From Diplonema japonicum (taxonomy: Eukaryota; Euglenozoa; Diplonemea; Diplonemida; Diplonemidae), in assembly GCA_964019335.1 (NCBI GenBank), contig OZ025738.1:338772-402771 (forward strand): a stretch of 64,000 bases of DNA, given 5' to 3'. The position numbers and the translations under genes are program-made. How positions within the stretch are numbered: the stretch's first letter is position 1; each line of letters begins with the position of its first letter. Under the pieces are notes generated by a model. It made no database searches. It was given only the letters and a program-made list of their open reading frames with translations, and had not been told where the DNA came from. Positions 19,458 to 28,332 of this stretch are shown piece after piece.

Positions 19458-21152
19458 TCAACGTCCCCCCCCCCCCCCCCCCCCCCCCCCCTTGACGCCC
19501 ATGACGGCTTCAGTTATCTCAGCAGTCAGGTTGGTGTTTTTAAGGCGCTTGCTGACCTCCAAAGCCTCTTCGAAGTGCGAAAGTGCTGCGGAAGAATCCC
19601 CTAAATTCTCATAAACTCCCCCCACCGCTAGCAAGTACTCGGCCACACTATCATCACCCCCCTCCGGGTACAGCCTCTTCACTATACCCAACGCTTTCTT
19701 TTGATGCTCAAGACAATCGGACAGTCCCACATGGGCAAGTCCTATCTTGTGGTGTATATTTGCAATGCTGAGATGGTCGGAGGGAAAATGTTTTTCGTAT
19801 GTGTCCAATGCTTTCTGATAGCATGTCAGAGCAGAGTCGTTGTTGTCGCTGTCGGTGAACCTGTCCCCCATTCTGCAGAGATACCCAGCAGTGTCCTTTG
19901 TGCCGGTACCAGTTGGGTGTGACTTTCGCTCTATTTCAAGTGCTTTCGTGTAATAGCCCAGTGAGGTGTCCGTGCACTCACAACAGTCCCCGATATTGCA
20001 GAGAACATCAGCGATCTCGGCGTAATGGTCACCTGTAGGCTGTGCTCTGTACACATCTAAGGCTTCCTCGTAATATTCTCGTGCTGAGGCGAGGTCGCCC
20101 TCCTGCTCGGAGCACCACCCCAAGTTGTATAAGTACGTGGCGCAGGTTGGAAGGTCTCGCGGGTTCAGCATCCTCTCGACCAACAGAGCTTTTTGAAACG
20201 GCTCCATCGCCGTAAGGAAGCTGCCCATGTCGCACAGGCAGTTTCCTAGCTTGTTGAAGATCGACGGCATGGCCTCGAAGTTTTTCCTTTCCGAGTGTTC
20301 CATGAGGGCTTCGGTGAGGTACTCTACAGCGGGGGGATATTCTTTTTTGCCTTCGTGCCAGAGTGCCAAGCTGCAAAGGTGCGGAGCAGTTGGTTTGTTA
20401 AGCCGTTTCGCTATGTCGACTGCTTCTTGGTAGTGGTGACGGGCGATGTCGGCCCCCGGTGGGTGGGTATCACCGAGACGCTGCAGCCAGGCAGGCAGGA
20501 GTTTGTGTTGTGAAGAACATTTTTTTAACATTTTCGTCGACGTGGTGAAGTGTTCGATCGCGGCGTCCTTGTTTTGCCTGTTCACATACACCTCACCAAT
20601 GCCTTGCAGGCAGAACGCAAGCTGCTCGTGAGTCCCGCTGAGCTCGCCCCATACCTCCATCGCCATCCTCAGGTGCTGCAGTGCTGTTTCGTCATGTGCC
20701 ATGTTCTTGTTGTCCCGTGCTTCCATAATGCATGCATCACCTATGGATAGGTGGACCGCGGCCACTTTGTACTTGTATGTTCGTTTCATGATGTTTTGCT
20801 TTGTGGTGAATTGAGTCTCTAGTAATCTTTGCTCGAGGTCGTAGTTGGTGTCGGCACTTTGCAGTTCTTTTTCGAGCCGCTTGAGTTTCTGAGTGAAGGC
20901 GTCCATAACCTTCGGAATAACCTTTAGCTCGCTCATGTCTTCCAAAGGGAGGTACATCACTTGTGTGTCATCTTCCAGCTCCTCGTCTTCAAACGACAGT
21001 GCGAATGTGTCAGCATGTATTTGGGTCTCTAGTGCGAATTTCTCTTTTAGATCTTTCACTTTTTCGGTTCCTTCTGCATCCACCGCAATGGTGCCTGCCG
21101 AGCCAGATATCTGAAGGGAAACAGAGGTCACCTTGCGCTTTCGTTCCGCCAT
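19458..21152 (-). CDS. Ubiquitin-like-TPR protein
   Basis: This is an intact 564-codon gene. Residues ~8-77 are ubiquitin-like (TSVSLQISGSAGTIAVDAEG...FALSFEDEELEDD). A basic, coiled-coil-prone helix follows (AFTQKLKRLEKELQSAD), then a long array of tetratricopeptide repeats of the kinesin-light-chain style, e.g. LYNLGWCSEQEGDLASAREY, YYEEALDVYRAQ, CYQKALDTYEKHF and ALSHFEEALEVSKRL. TPRs bind peptides or other proteins; the partner is unknown. The last residues are a poly-Gly run encoded by a ~30-nt C tract (plus strand), so the exact C-terminus depends on the length of a homopolymer. The N-terminus was duplicated to about 25,893 in a chimeric gene. An acceptor-like CCAG follows T-rich sequence about 40 nt upstream. 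Confidence 0.85.
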   Translation of the reverse strand: MAERKRKVTSVSLQISGSAGTIAVDAEGTEKVKDLKEKFALETQIHADTFALSFEDEELEDDTQVMYLPLEDMSELKVIPKVMDAFTQKLKRLEKELQSADTNYDLEQRLLETQFTTKQNIMKRTYKYKVAAVHLSIGDACIMEARDNKNMAHDETALQHLRMAMEVWGELSGTHEQLAFCLQGIGEVYVNRQNKDAAIEHFTTSTKMLKKCSSQHKLLPAWLQRLGDTHPPGADIARHHYQEAVDIAKRLNKPTAPHLCSLALWHEGKKEYPPAVEYLTEALMEHSERKNFEAMPSIFNKLGNCLCDMGSFLTAMEPFQKALLVERMLNPRDLPTCATYLYNLGWCSEQEGDLASAREYYEEALDVYRAQPTGDHYAEIADVLCNIGDCCECTDTSLGYYTKALEIERKSHPTGTGTKDTAGYLCRMGDRFTDSDNNDSALTCYQKALDTYEKHFPSDHLSIANIHHKIGLAHVGLSDCLEHQKKALGIVKRLYPEGGDDSVAEYLLAVGGVYENLGDSSAALSHFEEALEVSKRLKNTNLTAEITEAVMGVKGGGGGGGGGR

Positions 21153-21885
21153 TTATTTTTTTTGTTTCCCTCTCCCCTCCGTTCTCCTGGTTTTCATTTT
21201 TTTAAAAATATTTTTAGTGGTTTTGGAAAAAAAAAAAGAAAAGAAAAAAAGAAAAGAAGAATGACTTTGGTTGCTTCATAAACCGCCTGACGTACGAGCA
21301 ACTTCTTTACCGCGCTAGCGGATGAGGGAAGGGTGGACTGCGTTCTGGTAGGTTGTTGTGCCCTGTAGTCAGGCACGAAAGGGTCGGACCACTCTTTTCT
21401 CTGTGCAGTCGGTACAGCGCATTGTCTTTCAAGTATTTCGCACGTTCTGTTGGATGCAAATTTCGGCCTTCCGGTGTACCCCTTCGATCGCTTGGGTGCA
21501 CCTATCGATCGTAACGCCACGGATTCTGTTATTTCCCTGGGCAAAAAAAAAAAAAAAAAAAAAAGATATAAAGGGCCCCCCCGAATAATCCCTTTATTTG
21601 GGCAGTGGAGGGGGGGTGTTTGAGCTCCAAAAAAAAAGAATTATTTGGAATACACTTATTTGGGTTGTACTTATTTGGGCTGGGGGGCCTGCCACATGGA
21701 AAGCAGGGAGCGGGGTTTAGAGCACTTCGGAAATCTTAACATGCCAAATCGTGCCAAGACTTTTTTCATGCCCTTTTTTTTTTCCAAGGGAAATTTTAAC
21801 AGTTTTTCTCCCAGGCTGTGGAGAACCCACAAACGTTGCAGACAAACCGCCTGGTTTTGGCGTTAGGTGGTTGCTGGGAGGTTGC
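21102..21885. repeat. Segmental duplication, copy 1 (TPR gene 5' end plus upstream DNA)
   Basis: The first ~17 codons of the UBL-TPR gene, its leader, its acceptor region and ~600 bp beyond match 25,843-26,624 almost base for base, differing mainly in homopolymer lengths and a few single bases. The copy ends abruptly at GGAGGTTGC, where 21,886 continues as TGAAATGATTTTAACC, the complement of an intron-like 3' end (TTAAAATCATTTCAG). The segment also contains direct TTATTTGGG repeats at about 21,593-21,670. Confidence 0.9.
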
Positions 21886-22129
21886 TGAAATGATTTTAAC
21901 CATCTACCAACAGACCATTTTTGCCCACCAGGGGGTAAATTTTCAAAACTTCAAAAAAAGCTATTCTAGCGCAACGCCGGGGCTATATGCCCCCGGAAAT
22001 GCCTCCAGATGTCCCAATTCTGCCCACAGCAGGGCCCACCCCCACAACATTGTCAAAAATATCGTTCCTGAAGTGCCCGAGAGGGGGTACAAAAAACAAG
22101 TCAAAAAAATCGACTGTAAAATTCTATAA
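21886..22129. other. Unassigned flank of piggyBac-like remains
   Basis: No ORF of interest is seen. By position it could be 3' untranslated sequence of the piggyBac-like element on the minus strand. The junction at 21,886 is one of the intron-like boundaries described in the findings. Confidence 0.3.
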
Positions 22130-22968
22130 AAAGCTATTCAAGGCCTTCTTGACGCGGTTCGTACGTGCCCCAGGGCTGGGGGACTTCTTTTTTGACCCCG
22201 AGAGGGGTTTCTGGGGGTATCCCCGGCAAGGTGGCAGTCTTTGAAGTACGGAGTCACGCAAAGTTGTACCAAGCAGGCTGAACACTGAAATAGGGGTCTT
22301 TTCGACTTGCAATGCTTGCACCGCACGTTGCACTACTTTTTCGGGGAAATGGTCCCAGAAGGTACTGTCACGGCGCATTGGGGTCTCAGAGCACTCGTTC
22401 TGTGTTTCGGGGCATGGTATTGGGGCAGCCTGCTCTGTAGTTGACTTTATCTGTTGTTTAGACTGCCTCCCTAGTAGCCCTTCGATGACTGCCTCTTTGA
22501 AAGGCGTGAATCCACTGTCGTTCATACTCAGGGTGTTGGGGGGCAAGGCTTCTTTCCAAACAAGCCAAGCATTCGCCAGAGATTTACCTAACAAGTACGA
22601 AAATACTTTTAGGGGCCACTTTTAAGTCATAAGGGTGCGTTTATGGCGTTTTGTCACAGCATCACCCAGCGTCGGTTCCGCCCATTGCGGTGTTGTAAAT
22701 ATGCACTTGGTGGGGAACAAGATGTCCTTTCCGGCTTCATTCTCTTTTGGCGGACGGTCAAATTTGACTTCACTGGAACATCCAACGTCGATAGAAAGCA
22801 CACAGGCTTGATGTCATGCCATGTTGTGGTGCAAAGGATGCTCGTCTGCTGGTGGAACTGTGTCCCCACGGGATGCGCGTCCTTGGGCTTGCGGCCTCGC
22901 TTCTTTGGGGCGTCCATGATCTCCGGGAGGCCTTTGCGATAGGTAGAAGTCTGCCTCAGGGGCAGCAA
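22130..22968 (-). pseudogene. piggyBac-like transposase, C-terminal half, decayed
   Basis: Reading 22,968 to 22,138 in shifting frames gives the order of conserved blocks found in piggyBac (DDE_Tnp_1_7) transposases: a basic RGRKPK stretch, TTTWHDIKPVCFLSTL (the W-x-D-x-K-x-V...ST block), then in another frame IYNTAMGGTDAG (the Y-N-x-x-M-G-G-x-D signature), then SYLLGKSLANAWLVWKE, and finally a Cys-rich tail RCKHCKSKRP...CSACLVQLC. Two in-frame stops and at least two frame changes make it non-functional. The N-terminal half with the first catalytic Asp was not found nearby. Confidence 0.75.
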
Positions 22969-24180
22969 GGGAGGACAAAGGTGCAGAAAGGGAACCCTGG
23001 GGGGTTTCTTCGCGCGGTTGCCGTTTGCAGCCCAGGCCAGTAGTTAGGTGGTAGTGGACCAGGCCCCCCTGACGGCCTTACCTAAAAAAAATTCCCGGAC
23101 GGAAAAACTCCCGGACGCCATATTTAACTTGATATAGATTTCAGTTCAAGGCTGAACTCGAGAGGAAGGAAACGCTTTTGACGGCGTAGCTTGGGAGGAA
23201 AGAAAGTGAGCAGCTCACCCTAAAGTCCAACAACGACAAAAGGAGCGCCACTCGTGAAACTATTAAAACCATGATGTGGGAAGGAAGTGAGAGGGTGGGG
23301 ATGAAACTACGGGGGTGCCGGGATGGTCAGGACTTACTTTACTTTACAAGGTCAGGACTTCCAATACCATGTGGTCTTCTCACCCCTGCTTTCTGAAAAT
23401 CTTTTTTTGATACCCAAAGGGGGGGGGGGGGGGGGGGGGAGAAGGAGGAAGCTGAGATGTTATATTAAAAGAAGGAGAAGAAAGATAAACAATTGTTTTT
23501 TTTTTTTCCCTTCTTTTTTTTTTTATTTATTTTCTGGATTCCCTCTAAAGGAATTTTGGCTAGAGCCGGGAAAAAAAAAGCTTTCCATATTTCCCAAGGG
23601 AAAATAAAGCACTTTATTTTTTCATTTTGAAAGAAAAAAAATTCGCTGGCTGTTTAACACTTTACACTTTTTTTTTTTTTTTTTTTTTTTTTTTGGCTAC
23701 TAAGGGTGCCGGACCTCAGTATCCTTTCCCCCCATAATTTTTTTTCTTAATTATACGTTATCGGGGGTGGGGGAATGTTTGTCTGTTTGTTTTGTTTGGG
23801 GAGAGGGGGGCTTTTTTTTTTCACACTGCTGCATCTGATTGGTCAGGTGCTGTGGTAGGTTCTCTGTTTCCGCGAGAAACAGGATGGTACACTCTCTATT
23901 TGGGGATCAGGGATGGGATCTCGGGATTCTGATTTAATGACAAGTGCCTCAGCCGCCTTCTGATCGGCATGCTACTTCAGCAGGTTAGATGGTTGTGGAG
24001 TTGTTGCGGGGGGGGGGGGGGGGGGGGGCAGGTCCCCGGTGTCTTCGAGGTATTGGATTGCTTTCCGTTGGTTTTTCCACAAAGATGTTTCTCAGCGCCA
24101 GGGTGTTCTTTTTTCTTCTTTTTTTCCCCTCTTTTTTTCTTCTTCTTCTAAACACCCACTTTTCTTTTTTTTCTTTTTAA
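22969..24180. other. Intergenic, homopolymer-rich
   Basis: The stretch has G runs (23,419-23,439; 24,008-24,028), T runs (23,491-23,525; 23,668-23,694) and A runs, with no credible ORF. The last part is the 3' flank of the truncated UBL-LRR gene. Confidence 0.5.
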
Positions 24181-24301
24181 ATTCAAGTCGACAGTTTCTA
24201 GTTTTACGCACCCCTCCAAGAAGCCATCACCAATGGAAGAAAGATTGGTCAACGTATTCAAGTCGATAGTTTCTAGTTTTTCGCACCCAAACAAGAAGCG
24301 A
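24181..24301 (-). pseudogene. Out-of-frame LRR remnant downstream of truncated gene
   Basis: About one and a half 75-bp LRR units continue past the stop of the preceding gene but in another frame. Comparison with the neighbouring unit shows that 29 bases between GATCAC and AAGTTG (plus strand) are missing. The deletion creates the early stop and cuts off the rest of the gene. Confidence 0.8.
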
Positions 24302-25345
24302 TCACAAGTTGATGGTTTCTAGTTTTTTGCACCCAGACAAGAAGCGATCACCAATGGAAGAAAGATTGGTCATCGCATTCAAGTTTATGGTTTCTAGTTT
24401 TTTGCACCTAAACAAGAAGCGATCACCAATGGAAGAAAGATTGGTCAACGCATTCAAGTTGATGGTTTCTAGTTTTACGCACCCTTCCAAGAAGCTATCA
24501 CCAATAGAAGAAAGATTGGTCATCGCATTCAAGTCGATGGTTTCTAGTTTCACGCACCCAGACAAGAAGCAATCACCAATGGAAGAAAGATTGGTCATCG
24601 CATTCAAGTTGATGGTTTCTAGTTTTTTGCACCCTTCCAAGAAGTAATCACCAATAGAAGAAAGATTGGTCATCGCATTCAAGTCGATGGTTTCTAGTTT
24701 TACGCACCCATAAAAGAAGAAATCACCAATAGAAGAAAGGTTGGTCATCGCATTCAAGTTGATGGTTTCTAGATTTTTGCACTCATATAAAAGATTTTCA
24801 TCAATGGTGGAAACATTGGGGAGGATGAGATCAACAGACGTCAGGTGGTCGCACTCTTCAAGAAACCCAGAGCCTATCCTTGTAACACAGCCTGTGGAGT
24901 CGGTGACAACGAGGAACCGAAGTCCGGAAGGAAGGACCGTCGTCTTCATGGACAAGACTTCGACAGCTGGCGAGTTCCCCACCTCCACCACCAGAACCAG
25001 CTCAGGGTCAGCTCTCACAAGCTCCTCAAGCTCTGAAACCACTTCTGAGCTCTCAAGCTCCTCCAGCTGAACGGTTCTCATCTTCTTCGCCTCCACATGG
25101 ACCACGCTGCCCTCCACGAGCCCGAGTTCCTGGATATCTTCACCCCCGTTCCTGTCCAGGACCTCTCCCTCCCAAACCAGTTCGAACTTGCCTTCGAGTA
25201 AACCAGCAGCACACCCCGCCTTCTTGTACAGGCTCCCCACCGTCTCCTTCCCCGACACTTCCACATCGTGAACCCCGCCTCCCGTCTTCACGAACACTGT
25301 CATATCGTTCACCTCTTCACCTGATCCCTCTCTCTTTCCATTCAT
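24302..25345 (-). CDS. Ubiquitin-like-LRR protein, C-terminally truncated
   Basis: The 347-codon ORF starts MNGKREGSGEEV, then the UBL (MTVFVKTGGGVHDVEV...FELVWEGEVLD), linker and about eight nearly uniform 25-residue LRRs (consensus LETINLNAMTNLSSIGD then -F-L-x-G-C-x-K). It ends inside a repeat because of a 29-bp deletion near 24,301, so it lacks the acidic tail of the tandem-unit genes. The upstream AAAGCACACAG acceptor is shared with the paralogs at 29,400 and in the tandem units, implying that the transcript is still made (inference). It may act as a shortened form or be an early pseudogene. Confidence 0.75.
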   Translation of the reverse strand: MNGKREGSGEEVNDMTVFVKTGGGVHDVEVSGKETVGSLYKKAGCAAGLLEGKFELVWEGEVLDRNGGEDIQELGLVEGSVVHVEAKKMRTVQLEELESSEVVSELEELVRADPELVLVVEVGNSPAVEVLSMKTTVLPSGLRFLVVTDSTGCVTRIGSGFLEECDHLTSVDLILPNVSTIDENLLYECKNLETINLNAMTNLSSIGDFFFYGCVKLETIDLNAMTNLSSIGDYFLEGCKKLETINLNAMTNLSSIGDCFLSGCVKLETIDLNAMTNLSSIGDSFLEGCVKLETINLNALTNLSSIGDRFLFRCKKLETINLNAMTNLSSIGDRFLSGCKKLETINL

Positions 25346-25500
25346 GTTCTTTTGGGTTCGTTTTTTATTCTTTTTTCTAATGTATTTTTCCTGTGTGCTT
25401 TGTCTCGAAGGCTGCAGGAGTCAAATGAAGAAGAAGAACCTCTAGAAAATAAAAAAACCTACTGTGAAACGAACATCTTCAAGAAAAAGGTGACGAATAA

Positions 25501-25893
25501 CTATTTATTAAATGGGCTCGACCTCTGTGCTTTCATGACCCTTGTCGCTTCGTCTGGGTTGTTCCAGACCACCCTTCCTCTCTCCGCGATCCAGTCATTG
25601 ATTTTTGTGCCGCCTGCGTCCTTTGTCATGTGTGCACTCCACGTTTTGTGGTGCAGGTTTATGTCTCCTACCGTTAGGACGTTATCGCCGTCATGCAGGT
25701 CTTCTGCGGTGAAATCCTCTGTGCGGGTGTCGTCCCCTCCGTTGAGTGGTGGGCGGTAGAGGTTCACAATGTGGATGTCCGGTCCGTTCTTCTGGCTGAT
25801 TAATACGGATATCTTTTCCGTCACTCTCTTGGTGTAAGTGTCGCCAGATATCTGAAGGGAAACAGAGGTCACCTTGCGCTTTCGTTCCGCCAT
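25501..25893 (-). CDS. Chimeric ORF: TPR-gene N-terminus fused to APE-type endonuclease fragment
   Basis: The first 17 residues (MAERKRKVTSVSLQISG) are identical to the UBL-TPR protein because the 5' end was duplicated. The remaining ~113 residues switch to a piece of an endonuclease/exonuclease/phosphatase fold: IHIVNLYRPP, then GDINLHHKTWS, then INDWIAERGRVVWN and TR. This order is typical of the APE-like endonuclease of non-LTR retrotransposons (the G-D-x-N-x-H-H-x-x-W block). The catalytic N-terminal and C-terminal parts of that domain are missing, so nuclease activity is unlikely. The fusion has an intact start, leader and candidate acceptor taken from the TPR gene and could be expressed. 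A simple breakpoint artefact is the alternative. Confidence 0.65.
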   Translation of the reverse strand: MAERKRKVTSVSLQISGDTYTKRVTEKISVLISQKNGPDIHIVNLYRPPLNGGDDTRTEDFTAEDLHDGDNVLTVGDINLHHKTWSAHMTKDAGGTKINDWIAERGRVVWNNPDEATRVMKAQRSSPFNK

Positions 25894-26624
25894 TTATTTT
25901 TTTTGTTTCCCTCTCCCCTCCGTTCTCCTGGTTTTCATTTTTTTAAAAATATTTTTGGTGGTTTTGGAAAAAAAAAAAGAAAAGAAAAAAAGAAAAGAAG
26001 AATGACTTTGGTTGCTTCATAAACCGCCTGACGTACGAGCAACTTCTTTACCGCGCTAGCGGATGAGGGAAGGGTGGACTGCGTTCTGGTAGGTTGTTGT
26101 GCCCTGTAGTCAGGCACGAAAGGGTCGGACCACTCTTTTCTCTGTGCAGTCGGTACAGCGCATTGTCTTTCAAGTATTTCGCACGTTCTGTTGGATGCAA
26201 ATTTCGGCCTTCCGGTGTACCCCTTCGATCGCTTGGGTGCACCTATCGATCGTAACGCCACGGATTCTGTTATTTCCCTGGGCAAAAAAAAAAAAAAAAA
26301 AAAGATATAAAGGGCCCCCCCGAATAATCCCTTTATTTGGGCAGTGGAGGGGGGGTGTTTGAGCTCCAAAAAAAAAGAATTATTTGGAATACACTTATTT
26401 GGGTTGTACTTATTTGGGCTAGGGAGCCTGCCACATGGAAAGCAGGGAGCGGGGCTTAGAGCACTTCGGAAATCTTAACATGCCAAATCGTGCCAAGACT
26501 TTTTTCATGCCCTTTTTTTTTTCCAAGGGAAATTTTAACAGTTTTTCTCCCAGGCTGTGGAGAACCCACAAACGTTGCAGACAAACCGCCTGGTTTTGGC
26601 GTTAGGTGGTTGCTGGGAGGTTGC
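25843..26624. repeat. Segmental duplication, copy 2
   Basis: This is the near-identical partner of 21,102-21,885, 4.74 kb away in direct orientation. The left limit is at the GCCAGATATCTG shared with the TPR gene; the right limit is at GGAGGTTGC, after which this copy continues into the start of a small ORF (26,714). The duplicated part is followed by different DNA on both sides. Confidence 0.9.
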
Positions 26625-26714
26625 AGGGGTCTGAGAGGCTTGAGAAACTGTCGGGGCTTGAGAAGCTTCAAGGGCTTGGGAGGCTGCTGGAGTCTCGTCA
26701 GGTGCAGTGTCCAT
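26535..26714 (-). CDS. Small ORF, Ser/Ala/Pro-rich with CNVC motif
   Basis: The 59-codon frame starts MDTAPDETPAAS, has a repetitive S-Q-A-[LP] stretch, and ends RRFVCNVCGFSTAWEKNC. The C-x2-C with a later Cys hints at a metal-binding start that is cut by a stop. The half lying in the duplicated segment is also present near 21,850. It could be the N-terminus of the piggyBac-like element or of an unrelated gene; I do not recognise it. Confidence 0.3.
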   Translation of the reverse strand: MDTAPDETPAASQALEASQAPTVSQASQTPATSQQPPNAKTRRFVCNVCGFSTAWEKNC

Positions 26715-27689
26715 TGTAACACCCGCAACTACATTCTGTGCTGCACTGTCTAAAGCCCGACCCCTTCAAAGTGCTTACTTCGCTAAGCGCCCTTAGCTGT
26801 ATGGTCTCCTCGGAACTACCTGGAAGGTAGCCGCAGGACCGCATACAGCTAAAGGTGCCGAGCAGTTGCATGACCTCTTACTTGCGTAAGCAGCCTCACA
26901 ATACCGCCAGTGGGCTACGGCACAGCTTTGGGATCTTGCTCAGGAATGGAATATTGACATTGCGGGCCATGAAAGAAGCAAATACCGGATAAGCTGTCAA
27001 CACATGAATCCACGTGCCCTTCCGGCAACGCAGAAGCACCCGGGCCACCCACAAAGCGCCTTCGAACTCAGTAGTTCCGTGAAATTTTGAACCGTTCATC
27101 ACGAACCATCTAGCTTCTTGCGTTAGAAAAATAGTCCCCACAATACCCCCAGGTGCTAAGCCCCGTGGCCCCTGTTCAAAATGCAAAAGAATTGCTTGTA
27201 AGTGCCCAAAAAGTGCCCAAAACCAGGCGGAAATCGACTTTTTGGTCAAAAAAGGGGTGTATACATGGGTTAGGTCGGCTAGTACCCTGCACAGGCATAA
27301 CTGAGAAAAGCCCGTTGCACGACTACCATGTGACCCCCCCACCCCGGTCCCCCCAAAAAAAAAAGAAAGGGGGTCGGGAATTATTTGGGAAATTTGGAGC
27401 GGAAAAATCCCCGAAAAAAAAAAGAATTATTTGGGAAAAAACACATTATTTGGGAGGGAATTATTCCCCCCTTTATATGGTCACCTCTCTGCTATTTGTC
27501 ACAAAGTACTGCCCGCAAATTTCATATTTCTTTAAGTGTAAAAATCAAAAGCCATGCCTGGATTAGCTCCAGAAGTGGAATAAAATTTCGAATAAGAAAA
27601 TCATGGCTAGGTGCTGTTTAAACCCAGCGAAAATTAAGCAGGATTTACACTACTTTTCCCCTTAATTCCATGTCGAAGTTGTGCGAACT
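26715..27689. other. Intergenic, TTATTTGGG motifs
   Basis: No gene could be supported. Direct and near-direct TTATTTGGG repeats lie at 27,380-27,465, as they do in the duplicated segment (26,330-26,420). They bracket 26,310-27,480 in a way that could mark subterminal repeats of a nonautonomous element, but no terminal inverted repeat was clear. Confidence 0.35.
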
Positions 27690-27873
27690 GTGTTCATGCG
27701 CCACGAGAACCGGTACCTTGTTGCCAGCTTCCCTCAGGCCATGAGCTCTGCGTGAAGGTAGACCCGGTTCGTGTCTTGCCCTTCCCGCAGTACTTGCATT
27801 TGAACGGGCCTTTAGGTTTGCTCGGCCGTTTCTTGGCTCTGGGCTTCTTGGGACAATGTCCTTCGTGCCAGCG

Positions 27874-27876
<3 letters not shown>
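27690..27876 (-). pseudogene. Orphan zinc-finger fragment of the LRR-ZnF type
   Basis: The frame starts RWHEGHCPKKPRAKKRPSK, then FKCKYCGKGKTRTG. It matches the junction between the two Cys-His clusters of the UBL-LRR-zinc finger gene (RWHERHC..., C-x2-C). The first C-x2-C lies beyond a poly-T tract and the second H-x3-C is lost by frame change. No UBL or LRR accompanies it. Confidence 0.6.
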
Positions 27877-27913
<37 letters not shown>

Positions 27914-28085
27914 TAACTCGTAAATGAGTCGCATTGTTGCTCTTGGGACGCCTCTAAGACCTGTGCCCTCACACGTATGTAGGGGTTCCCCTGCTGCTTC
28001 GTTTCCCACAGGCTTTTGTGGCTATTGTCTCCTATTTTTGCTTATTGAATCCCCCAAGGCACCACCCCCAGGGTCTTCTTTTTTT

Positions 28086-28117
<32 letters not shown>

Positions 28118-28332
28118 CCAACAGAAGGGGGTGGGGGGAGGGGGAGTAAATCAATCTTGTTCCCTCTTTTCCTTTCACACTGTACTGGGTGGTGTGGTTC
28201 TTCTACCTGACCTTTCGGCTGCCTTGATCGGCTTTGCCATGACACTGCGGCCGGCGGATTTTGTTCGTGTTCTTTTCTTTTTTGTGCTCTATTTGGACGA
28301 TTGTACACACATGTGCAAATTGGCATTTTCGC
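27877..28332. other. Intergenic, poly-T tracts
   Basis: T tracts at 27,878-27,908 and 28,078-28,118 flank a short unassigned stretch. No gene is seen. Confidence 0.5.

Noticed and set aside
21194-21544. 116-codon ORF MPREITESVALRSIG, also at 25,935-26,369
   Set aside because: Present in both duplicate copies but without ATG-acceptor context or a recognisable domain, and it ends in a homopolymer. It may be a retroelement piece but cannot be supported.
26896-27342. 148-codon ORF with ARWFVMNGSKFHGTTEF
   Set aside because: It starts at a non-ATG codon, shows no domain and lies among probable transposon debris.
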